The translations under genes were made by a program, and so were the position numbers. A stretch of DNA of 64,000 nt, taken from positions 1 to 64,000 of the forward strand of contig NZ_JAEKJA010000002.1 of assembly GCF_016411865.1 (NCBI RefSeq), read 5' to 3'. Source of the DNA: Acuticoccus mangrovi (lineage in GTDB: Bacteria > Pseudomonadota > Alphaproteobacteria > Rhizobiales > Amorphaceae). Below the pieces are notes generated by a model. It worked only from the letters and a program-made list of their open reading frames with translations. It was not told where the DNA came from and made no database searches. This document shows positions 38,292 to 46,450 of the stretch, one piece after another (within the stretch, counting starts at the first letter, position 1; every line of letters starts with the position of its first letter).

Positions 38292-39716
38292 ATGCCCACC
38301 GAAATCCTGATGCCCGCCCTGTCGCCCACCATGGAGGAGGGCAAGCTCGCCAAGTGGCTGAAGGCCGTGGGCGACGATGTTTCCGCTGGCGATGTCATCG
38401 CCGAGATCGAAACCGACAAAGCCACCATGGAGGTGGAGGCGGTCGACGAGGGCAAGCTCGGCAAGATCCTCATCGAAGAGGGGACCGAGGGCGTTCCCGT
38501 CAACACCCCCATCGCCCTGCTGCTCGCGGAGGGGGAGAGCGAGGCCGATCTCGACGCCGCTCCGAAGAGCGCGCCGAAACCCGAGGCCGCACCGGCAGCG
38601 AGCGCACCCTCGCCCACGGGCAGCCTGTCCGCCGATGCGCCGAAGCCGCCGGCCGCACCGCGCTCCGCCCCCGGCGTCGCCGAGATGCCGGACGATCAGC
38701 CCGACGAGCCGGAGGTGCCCGCCGGCACCGAGATGAAGCAGATGACGGTGCGCGAGGCGCTCCGCGATGCGATGGCTGAGGAAATGCGCGCCGATGGCGA
38801 CGTGTTCCTGATGGGCGAGGAGGTCGCCGAATATCAGGGCGCCTACAAGGTATCCCAAGGGCTCCTCGAGGAATTCGGCTCCAAGCGCGTGGTCGACACG
38901 CCGATCACCGAGCACGGCTTCACCGGCGTCGGCGTCGGTGCCGCCTTCGCCGGCCTCAAGCCGATCGTGGAGTTCATGACCTTCAACTTCGCCATGCAGG
39001 CGATCGACCAGATCATCAACTCCGCCGCCAAGACGCACTATATGTCCGGCGGCTTCATCAAGTGCTCCATCGTGTTCCGCGGCGCCAACGGCGCGGCCGC
39101 CCGCGTTGCCGCCCAGCACAGCCAGGACTACGCCGCCTGGTATGCCCACGTGCCCGGCCACCGCGTGATCCAGCCCTACTCGGCGATGGACGCCAAGGGC
39201 CTTCTCAAGGCCGCGATCCGCGATCCGAACCCCTGTATCGTCCTTGAGAACGAGATCCTCTACGGCCATTCCTTCGACGTGCCGGTGATGGACGACTTCG
39301 TGCTGCCCATCGGCAAGGCCAAGGTGGAGAAGAAGGGCAAGGACGTCACCATCGTCTCCTTCGGCATCGGCATGACCTATGCGATGAAGGCGGCCGAGGA
39401 GCTCGCCGGCATGGGGATCGACGCGGAGGTGATCAACCTGCGCACCCTGCGTCCGCTCGACATCGACACGGTCATCAAGTCGGTGAAGAAGACCAACCGC
39501 TGCGTCACCGTCGAGGAGGCGTTCCCGACCTGCTCCATCTCGTCGGAGATCGGCTATCAGCTGATGGAGAAGGCGTTCGACTATCTCGACGCCCCGGTGC
39601 TGCGCGTGACCGGCAAGGACGTGCCGATGCCCTACGCGGCGAACCTCGAGAAGCTCGCTCTGCCGAACGTGGGCGAGGTGATCGACGCGGTGAAGGCGGT
39701 CACCTACACCGCCTGA
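38292..39716 (+). CDS. pdhB: Pyruvate dehydrogenase E1 component, beta subunit with lipoyl domain
   Basis: The 474-residue protein has an N-terminal lipoyl domain (1-80) with the lipoylated lysine in [10 protein letters not shown] near residue 43, an Ala/Pro-rich linker (about 82-145), and the E1 beta domain (from about 150) with [35 protein letters not shown] and [17 protein letters not shown] lipoyl domain on E1 beta is typical for alphaproteobacteria. The E2 and E3 genes that usually follow are not next to it; a converging glycan gene follows. Confidence 0.96.
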   Translation: MPTEILMPALSPTMEEGKLAKWLKAVGDDVSAGDVIAEIETDKATMEVEAVDEGKLGKILIEEGTEGVPVNTPIALLLAEGESEADLDAAPKSAPKPEAAPAASAPSPTGSLSADAPKPPAAPRSAPGVAEMPDDQPDEPEVPAGTEMKQMTVREALRDAMAEEMRADGDVFLMGEEVAEYQGAYKVSQGLLEEFGSKRVVDTPITEHGFTGVGVGAAFAGLKPIVEFMTFNFAMQAIDQIINSAAKTHYMSGGFIKCSIVFRGANGAAARVAAQHSQDYAAWYAHVPGHRVIQPYSAMDAKGLLKAAIRDPNPCIVLENEILYGHSFDVPVMDDFVLPIGKAKVEKKGKDVTIVSFGIGMTYAMKAAEELAGMGIDAEVINLRTLRPLDIDTVIKSVKKTNRCVTVEEAFPTCSISSEIGYQLMEKAFDYLDAPVLRVTGKDVPMPYAANLEKLALPNVGEVIDAVKAVTYTA

Positions 39717-39728
39717 CGGACGCGACGG

Positions 39729-39745
39729 CGCCCCTCGGCGGGGCG
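39729..39745. terminator. Hairpin between pdhB and the glycan genes
   Basis: CGCCCC (39729-39734) pairs with GGGGCG (39740-39745) around TCGGC, 12 bases beyond the pdhB stop and 29 bases before the end of the converging gene. No T run; position supports termination. Confidence 0.4.
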
Positions 39746-39774
39746 TCTCGCCGCCGCGGCGCGTGGTGGGCCGG

Positions 39775-40266
39775 TCAGCCGAGGCGCGACAGGCGGCGCT
39801 CGGCGTAGACGGCGGCGAACTCCACGCCGTTCAGCATCTCCCGCTCGCGCAGCTTCAGAAGATCCTGGCTCACCTGCGGCGCCGGCGCGCCGCTCGCGAT
39901 GGGGGAGGGGGACGGCACGAGATCGTCCGTTGGCGCGATCGTGCGGCCTTCGCGCCGGCCGTAGAGGGCATAGTGGGCAAAGGGCGGCATCTCGCCCGCG
40001 GCGACGTCCCGATTGATGGTAAGATAGCGGCTGGTCGAGAACCACGGCGCGGGGTCGGCACCGCTCTTCCACCCTTCCTTGACGTAGTGCTCGGCCGGCG
40101 ACTGGTCGAGCGAGCGCACGTGCGGATTCTTCTTCAGATAGTAGTGCTCGTCCATCAGCGGATCGACGGCGGCGATCCAGCCGGTCGCGGGGTCGGGCTC
40201 GACCGGGGGCGCCGCAGGCGCGGGCCGCCGCCGGGTGAAGAGACGTTCGAGGAAGCGCGGGATCAT
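39775..40266 (-). CDS. NPDV-type repeat protein of a glycan locus
   Basis: The 163-residue protein contains two tandem repeats (about residues 38-73 and 74-109) of the type Y-Y-L-x-x-N-P-x-V ... H-Y-x-x-x-G-x-x-x-G-x-x-P-x-P-x-F, seen as YYLKKNPHV..HYVKEGWKSGADPAPWF and YLTINRDVA..HYALYGRREGR. Such repeats are usually fused to or neighbour glycosyltransferases; here the module stands alone with a proline-rich linker and a short C-terminus. It overlaps the upstream glycosyltransferase by four bases. Confidence 0.75.
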   Translation of the reverse strand: MIPRFLERLFTRRRPAPAAPPVEPDPATGWIAAVDPLMDEHYYLKKNPHVRSLDQSPAEHYVKEGWKSGADPAPWFSTSRYLTINRDVAAGEMPPFAHYALYGRREGRTIAPTDDLVPSPSPIASGAPAPQVSQDLLKLREREMLNGVEFAAVYAERRLSRLG

Positions 40267-41225
40267 GCTGGGCTCCCTGTCGGATCGGAGGTCGCGAGGA
40301 GATCGAGGAGGGCTTCGCAGCCGGTCGCGAGGCCGGCGGCGGCGCTGGCGTTCGCCTGCCGCATCGCCAAGCCGTCCACCGGGTAGGATTGTAGCACGTC
40401 CTTGACGGCGGCGACGGCGGCGGCGCGGTCGTTCGCCGGATAGGTGACGATGCCGCGCCCGTCGCCGGGAAGGGCCTGCGCCGCGGGGCTCTGAGCGATG
40501 ACGGCGATCGTGCCGGCGGCCATCCCCTCAAGGGTGGGCAGGTGCAGCGCCTCGCGTGCGCCGGGGGCGGCGAGCACCACGGCGGCCGACTGGAGGATCT
40601 CCACGCGCTTGGCGACGACGTCGGCGGGCGCGACGCGCCGCACGCGCACGCCCGCCGCGCCGAGAGCGTCGGCGACGCGCGTCACGAAGTCGCCGTCGCC
40701 GGCGTGGAAGGCGACATCGGGCGGTCCGTCCGATAGCGGCGCGCCGGCGAAGGCGCGCAGTCGGCTGGGGAGGGCGACGGGGCGCACCCGCTCCGGCACT
40801 TCGGCGAGCTGGCGGCCGAGGGCGAGGGTCGTGGCGGTCGGGGCGAGCCAGTCCATGGGCTTTGCGAAGAGGCGATAGGCGTAGCCGTGCTGCGTGCCGG
40901 TGGGCGCAGCCCGGTCGTGCATCATGAGCTGAACGAAGCGCGGCGCCGTGCGGCCGTAGTGGGCGAGCGCCGCGTGATGGGCGAGCGGGTCGGCAAACAG
41001 CACCCAGTCGCCGCGCGCCGGCACGGTCGCGGCAAGGTCGAGGTAGGCGTGCTCGCCCGGCGGGGCCGCCGGTCGCGGCAGGGGCGGCCGCTCGCGGTCC
41101 TCGTAGCTCGTCTGGGTGGCGACGATCGTCTCGATCCCGGCGGCCGCGGCATTGCGCGCCGCCGCGACGAGAAGGGCGGTCGCCGACCAGCGATCGCCGG
41201 GCGAGAGGAGAACGATCAGGCGCAT
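40263..41225 (-). CDS. Glycosyltransferase-like protein
   Basis: The 320-residue protein looks like a GT-B glycosyltransferase. The C-terminal half has ALHLPTLEGMAAGTIAVIAQSPAAQALPGDGRGIVTYP, the family's sugar-nucleotide site with an E-G-x-A-x-G pattern, and an alternation of beta strands and helices before it. The N-terminal part is not recognised. The start at 41225 overlaps the end of the previous gene by ten bases. Donor and acceptor are unknown; the neighbouring gmd and rmd-like genes suggest a deoxyhexose glycan. Confidence 0.7.
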   Translation of the reverse strand: MRLIVLLSPGDRWSATALLVAAARNAAAAGIETIVATQTSYEDRERPPLPRPAAPPGEHAYLDLAATVPARGDWVLFADPLAHHAALAHYGRTAPRFVQLMMHDRAAPTGTQHGYAYRLFAKPMDWLAPTATTLALGRQLAEVPERVRPVALPSRLRAFAGAPLSDGPPDVAFHAGDGDFVTRVADALGAAGVRVRRVAPADVVAKRVEILQSAAVVLAAPGAREALHLPTLEGMAAGTIAVIAQSPAAQALPGDGRGIVTYPANDRAAAVAAVKDVLQSYPVDGLAMRQANASAAAGLATGCEALLDLLATSDPTGSPA

Positions 41226-42310
41226 GGAGCAAGCCCCAGCCCCGCGAAGGGGGCGGTGTCGGAGCGGTAGGCGGCGAGCCGGTCCCGCGCCGCGGCGACG
41301 GCCTCCCGATAGGCTCCCGCACGCGCCTTCTCGACGAAGCGGGCGACGTCCTCGGGCTGGATGGTGCCACCGATCCGCTCGCCCGGAAAGGCGTCGAAGA
41401 ACTCGTCGAGACCCGTTCCGGCCTGGTGCAGCACGGGCACACCCGCCGCGATCGCCTGCAGCACCCGCGTGGAGGTCGCGTAGATGCGCTCTTCGTTGAG
41501 GGGCGCCCAGTCGACGAAGCCGAAGCTGCGGGCCATCAGCTCGTGATAGTTGCGCGAGGAGAGGTTCCACAGGGTGGCGACGTTGGGCAGCATCGCCAGC
41601 GTGCCGAAGGCCGCGGCGTGGGGCGCCCGCTCGTCGACGCGCTCCGAAACCATGAAGATGCCCACGCTCGGCTGCCGTTGCGCGAAAGCCGCCATGGCGT
41701 TGAAGCTCAAGGTGACGTCGGTCCAGCGCTGCGCCTTGCCGCCGAAGAGGAGGTGGGTGCGCTCCGCCGCCGGCACCTCCAGCGGCGTCGGGGCGAGATG
41801 GCTCGGCACCCAGTCGACGCCGGCGAGATCGCTCACGAGGAGCCGCTCGGTCTTGGGGCCGTTGACGAGCGTCCGCCGGGCGAGCTGCAGCATCGCCCTG
41901 TGCTGGTTGCGGTAGCGCTCCAGCGTTCTTTCGTCGGCCCCCGCCTCGCCGAGCTCCAGCCAGCGCGGGGCGAGGATGTCGTAGACGACGGCGTGCCGCG
42001 TTGCCGCCTGGCGCGCCAGCGGCGTGAAGTCGGCCTGGGTGAACACGAAGGTCGCCGGCTCGATGCGCTCGGCGAACGTCTTGAAGTCGCCCTGATGGAT
42101 GACCGTGGTGTCGGCCCGCTGGGGGGTGAGGATGGCGAAGCCGCGCTCGGTCCGCATCAGACCGTAGCGCTCCAGGAAGAGGAGGAAGCGCACCTCGTCG
42201 AAGTGCGGACGCGCCTGGGTGGCGAGCTGCTCGGCCCGCAGGCCCGGCGCGCGGGTGCCCCATCCGAAATGCGGTGGCAGCATGTTGGCGACAATGATGC
42301 AGGAGGACAT
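41216..42310 (-). CDS. Glycosyltransferase family 1/4-like protein
   Basis: The 364-residue protein has the shape of a GT-B transferase. The N-terminus reads IIVANMLPPHFGWGTRAPGLRAEQLA, matching the start of such enzymes, and a late motif STRVLQAIAAGVPVLHQAGTGLDEFF corresponds to the conserved donor-binding loop. I take ATG at 42310, four bases after the stop of the upstream gene; the frame could start at 42334. It is the middle of five coupled genes on this strand. Confidence 0.78.
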   Translation of the reverse strand: MSSCIIVANMLPPHFGWGTRAPGLRAEQLATQARPHFDEVRFLLFLERYGLMRTERGFAILTPQRADTTVIHQGDFKTFAERIEPATFVFTQADFTPLARQAATRHAVVYDILAPRWLELGEAGADERTLERYRNQHRAMLQLARRTLVNGPKTERLLVSDLAGVDWVPSHLAPTPLEVPAAERTHLLFGGKAQRWTDVTLSFNAMAAFAQRQPSVGIFMVSERVDERAPHAAAFGTLAMLPNVATLWNLSSRNYHELMARSFGFVDWAPLNEERIYATSTRVLQAIAAGVPVLHQAGTGLDEFFDAFPGERIGGTIQPEDVARFVEKARAGAYREAVAAARDRLAAYRSDTAPFAGLGLAPCA

Positions 42311-42314
42311 CGTC

Positions 42315-43160
42315 TCAGACCACGTACTCGCCATAGAGGCAGCCCACAGTCACCTCGCCCACGTCTCCGAGGACGGCGACCTCGTGAAGGTGGAACGGCT
42401 CGTGGCGAGCGTCCGCGAAGTCGGCGAGGAGGTGATCGATCGGGCGGCCTCTCGGCAGGGCGAACGGCGCGGCGACGATGGTGGACTGGGAGAGGGTGAG
42501 CGCCGAGAGGCGGTCGAGCTCCGCAGGATCCACCAGGAGGAGGGTCGGCGTCATGGTGTGGAACGGGCCGCCGGCGCCGACGCGGATCATGGGACCGTGA
42601 GCGAGGACGAGGCCGGCGAAGGCGCCGACGTCGCCCACCGGTCGCCAGAAATGCTGCACCCGGGGCAATGGCAGCTGGCCGACGCGGCGGGCGAACTCGG
42701 TGAGGCGCGCCTTGCGCAGGCGCTGGAAGGGGGCGAGCGTCGGCGGCACGCGGCGGGCGCGCCCGCCGGCGGCCATCCACTCGGCGGGGTTTACGACGAC
42801 ATCGGGGATGCCCGGCAGGATCGGCGCTGTGTCGTGCGGCCACTTGGCCGTGACGTGGATGCCGTCGGCGGGCGTCAGAAGGATGGCGCGCTCGCCGAGG
42901 AGCAGGCGCAGGTGGGAAAAGTCCCGCGGCTCGTCGAGCACGATCAGGATCGGCCGGCCGGCGAACAGGATGAGGGTGAGGTCGCTGAGCCGGCGGACGT
43001 CCTGGATGACGTAGCCGTCCCACCCGCTGACATAGAGGAGCGCCTCGTCGTTGGTCCACTCGATGCGGTCGTCGACGAAGGAGGGGTGAGTGCCGGGCGC
43101 GCAATAGCCGGCGAGGCGGCCGACGACCGCATCGTCACGGCTGAGGAGGGCTTCGCTCAT
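42315..43160 (-). CDS. Unknown protein in the glycan locus
   Basis: I do not recognise this 281-residue protein. It is probably cytoplasmic: no signal peptide and no certain membrane helix, though LTLILFAGRPILIVLD is hydrophobic. It has no cysteines except two (near residues 19 and 275) and shows no sugar-nucleotide motif. It ends four bases before the glycosyltransferase at 41216-42310 and begins 30 bases after the sulfotransferase stop, so it belongs to the same operon and may act in glycan assembly or as a partner of its neighbours. Confidence 0.8.
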   Translation of the reverse strand: MSEALLSRDDAVVGRLAGYCAPGTHPSFVDDRIEWTNDEALLYVSGWDGYVIQDVRRLSDLTLILFAGRPILIVLDEPRDFSHLRLLLGERAILLTPADGIHVTAKWPHDTAPILPGIPDVVVNPAEWMAAGGRARRVPPTLAPFQRLRKARLTEFARRVGQLPLPRVQHFWRPVGDVGAFAGLVLAHGPMIRVGAGGPFHTMTPTLLLVDPAELDRLSALTLSQSTIVAAPFALPRGRPIDHLLADFADARHEPFHLHEVAVLGDVGEVTVGCLYGEYVV

Positions 43161-43190
43161 CGGTCCGCTCGGCGATCGGTCACCACGACC

Positions 43191-44000
43191 CTACACCGCA
43201 TGGGCGAGGGGGCGGGCCGGCGCCGAAGAGGCGGCGGGCGTCGCCGCCTCCGTCAGCGCCTGCCAGACGGTCTCGGCGATCGCCTTGGTTTCCGGCGAGA
43301 GGCGGGAGCGGGCCTGCGCGTCGGCGCGGAAGAGGTTGTCGTCGAAGGTGTCGGCGAGTGGCCGCTCGTCGAGCCGGAAGCCGAAGCGGGCGTTGAGGTC
43401 GGCGGTGATCGAGTCCGTCGGCTCCAGGTTGCCGACGGTCACGACGTGGACGATGTCGCGATTCTGCCGAATCAGCCGCACCAGCGGGAGCATGTGGGCG
43501 ATCCAGGAGCGGGCGACCCGATCCTCGTCGGCCGCGAGGCGCATATGGATCTGCGACAGTGGCCGCTCGGCCGTAGTGCGCACCGATTCGAGCGCTCGGC
43601 GCACCAGAGAATCGATGCACGCCGTGTAGTGCCGAAGGCAGACGAGGAAGCGCGGGTCGGACAGGATGGTGCGCCAGAGGTCCACGAAGAGGCAGGCGCG
43701 CGGGTCCTTGAAGCCCCAGTCCGCATGGGCCGCGTCGCGCCGTGCCACCACCGATTGAGCGTGGTTGCGCACCGCAGGGGTGATGATTGGCACGAACGGG
43801 TTGGGCGCGAGCCAGCGCTCGCCGTTTTCCTTGAGGATTCGCTCGTGGATGTTCACAAACACGCGATCTTCAAAGTGGCCGTGGGGGTTGGACGCCTTGC
43901 GACCGAGGAGATCGTCGCCGATGAACAGGCCATTGTGCGCAAGATGCTGCGTCGCGGCAGACGTGCCACTGCGGTGATATCCCAAAATCACAAGTTGCAC
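43191..44000 (-). CDS. Sulfotransferase family protein
   Basis: The 269-residue protein begins VQLVILGYHRSGTSAATQHL; the HRSGTS loop (residues 8-13) is the 5'-phosphosulfate-binding motif of PAPS-dependent sulfotransferases. DPRACLFVDLWRTIL near residue 93 matches the family's 3'-phosphate region. The GTG at 44000 is chosen because GGGAG stands seven bases before it; an upstream GTG at 44039 lacks one. It heads the leftward glycan operon, suggesting sulfation of a sugar, though a phosphoadenylyl donor is inferred from the family only. Confidence 0.85.
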   Translation of the reverse strand: MQLVILGYHRSGTSAATQHLAHNGLFIGDDLLGRKASNPHGHFEDRVFVNIHERILKENGERWLAPNPFVPIITPAVRNHAQSVVARRDAAHADWGFKDPRACLFVDLWRTILSDPRFLVCLRHYTACIDSLVRRALESVRTTAERPLSQIHMRLAADEDRVARSWIAHMLPLVRLIRQNRDIVHVVTVGNLEPTDSITADLNARFGFRLDERPLADTFDDNLFRADAQARSRLSPETKAIAETVWQALTEAATPAASSAPARPLAHAV

Positions 44001-44375
44001 GTCTGCACTCCCATCGGCCGGTCGACACACTCCGTCCACTGATCAGCGTCTGCCTGTGCCTATGCCCCATCTCTCGGTGCGATGATAGGGGAGGGAGGCA
44101 AGGCGTACCGCGTCATTGTTGTCCATTCGGGTATCAATTTGCGACCCGCGATTGAAAAACTAGTCCACTTGCCATGGGCGGCGTGGCATATCCGCCGCAA
44201 TCCGCTGGGCACCGCTTGCTTGTGCGAAACTGCTGTTTGCCATGTCTGGTGGCATGGACAGTTGTTTGCCGCGTCGGCCTTTGTTATGGCCCGTGCCGCT
44301 CCGTCTGTTTGGGGCGCATGCTGTGTATCGAGACTTCTCGTCGGATGTCGGTACCGGCGATCCGCGAGGCTCTGA
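44001..44375. promoter_or_regulatory. Divergent control region of the glycan locus
   Basis: These 375 bases carry no convincing gene and are visibly less GC-rich than the flanks. They hold the promoters for the leftward sulfotransferase operon and rightward gmd operon. Two dyads share TGCCA and TGGCA half-sites: 44170-44174 with 44184-44188 (nine-base spacer) and 44238-44242 with 44250-44254 (seven-base spacer). The gmd start is set by GAGGCTCTGA before ATG. Confidence 0.5.
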
Positions 44376-45347
<972 letters not shown>

Positions 45348-45351
45348 GCTG

Positions 45352-46314
45352 GTGAGCGCCGGTCCGATCCTGTTGACGGGAGGGGCCGGCCTCGTCGGCC
45401 CCTATGTTGCCGATCGTCTTGCCACCCGCTTCCCCGATCGGTCCATCGTCCGGACGGTGCGCTATGCGGGCGATCTTCGCGCCGCGCCTGATGTGGTCGC
45501 GGTCGACCTTGCCGACGCCGCGGACGCCGATCGGCTGATCCGCGACGTGAAGCCGTCCCTCGTGGTGCATCTCGCCGGTGCGTCCTCCGTCGCCCTGGCG
45601 CGCACCGCGCCCTCGGCGGTGTGGCACAACAACCGCGACGCGGCATGGTGCCTCGCCCGCGCGATCGGCCGGCACGCACCCGAAGCGGTCGTGCTGTTTT
45701 CGAGCACGGCCGAGGTCTACGGCGCGAGCCTCAATCTCGGCCCGGCGAGCGAGGACACCCCGCCGCTGCCGCGCGGGCCGTATCCCAACTCCAAGCGGGC
45801 GGCAGAGGTGATCTTCGCCCGCGATCTGCCCGAGAGCAGCCGCCTCATCGTGGCGCGCCCGTTCAACCACACCGGGCCGGGGCAGACCGAGACGTTCGTG
45901 GTGCCCGCCTTCGCGGCCCAGCTCGCGCGGATCGAGAAGGGGCTGATCCCGCCGCGCATGGTGGTGGGCAACCTCGAGACCGAGCGCGACTTTCTCGACG
46001 TGCGCGACGTCGCCGACGCCTATGTGCGCCTGCTCGCTGCGGCAGAGCGCTTGCCGCGGCGTCTCGTCGTCAACATCGCGCGTGGCGAGGCGGTGCGGAT
46101 CCGCGACATTCTCGACCGCCTCGTGGCGCTGAGCGGGCTCGACGTCACCGTTTCGGTCGACCCGGCCCGCGTGCGCCCCAACGAGGTGCCCCGGGCGACC
46201 GCGCGAACCGACCGTCTGACGAGCCTCATCGATTGGCACCCGAGCCACTCACTCGACGAAACGTTGCAAAGTGTCCTCGACGATCAGCGGGCGCGCATCG
46301 TCAACACCTCGTGA
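45352..46314 (+). CDS. rmd: NAD-dependent epimerase/dehydratase, probable GDP-6-deoxymannose reductase
   Basis: The 320-residue SDR protein has the glycine motif LTGGAGLVG near residue 8, a SSTAEVYG motif and Tyr-x-x-x-Lys in YPNSK near 144. Its position directly after gmd is that of the 4-keto reductase Rmd (GDP-D-rhamnose formation) or another GDP-hexose reductase or epimerase. The assignment rests on context. GTG start; a weak hairpin lies beyond the stop. Confidence 0.8.
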   Translation: MSAGPILLTGGAGLVGPYVADRLATRFPDRSIVRTVRYAGDLRAAPDVVAVDLADAADADRLIRDVKPSLVVHLAGASSVALARTAPSAVWHNNRDAAWCLARAIGRHAPEAVVLFSSTAEVYGASLNLGPASEDTPPLPRGPYPNSKRAAEVIFARDLPESSRLIVARPFNHTGPGQTETFVVPAFAAQLARIEKGLIPPRMVVGNLETERDFLDVRDVADAYVRLLAAAERLPRRLVVNIARGEAVRIRDILDRLVALSGLDVTVSVDPARVRPNEVPRATARTDRLTSLIDWHPSHSLDETLQSVLDDQRARIVNTS

Positions 46315-46322
46315 CAGCGCGG

Positions 46323-46350
46323 CCCGGCGGGCGGCCGGGTGAAGACTTTT
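46323..46350 (+). terminator. Weak terminator between rmd and the large glycosyltransferase
   Basis: CCCGGC (46323-46328) pairs with GCCGGG (46334-46339) around GGGCG, followed after a few bases by CTTTT at 46346-46350. The next gene begins 112 bases further on, so it may have its own promoter. Confidence 0.4.
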
Positions 46351-46450
46351 CGACGCCGTTGCTGTCAACCATTGTCGCGGCGGCGAGCGTTGTCTATCGG
46401 TGCTGTGCTGTATTGGTTGAAACGGCCGCGCTGACGGCGGAGGTGAGGCG

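Noticed and set aside
44200-44280. Sigma-54 promoter for gmd
   Set aside because: TGG/GC-like pairs occur near 44215 and 44250 but their spacing is 8, 9 or 11 bases instead of 10.
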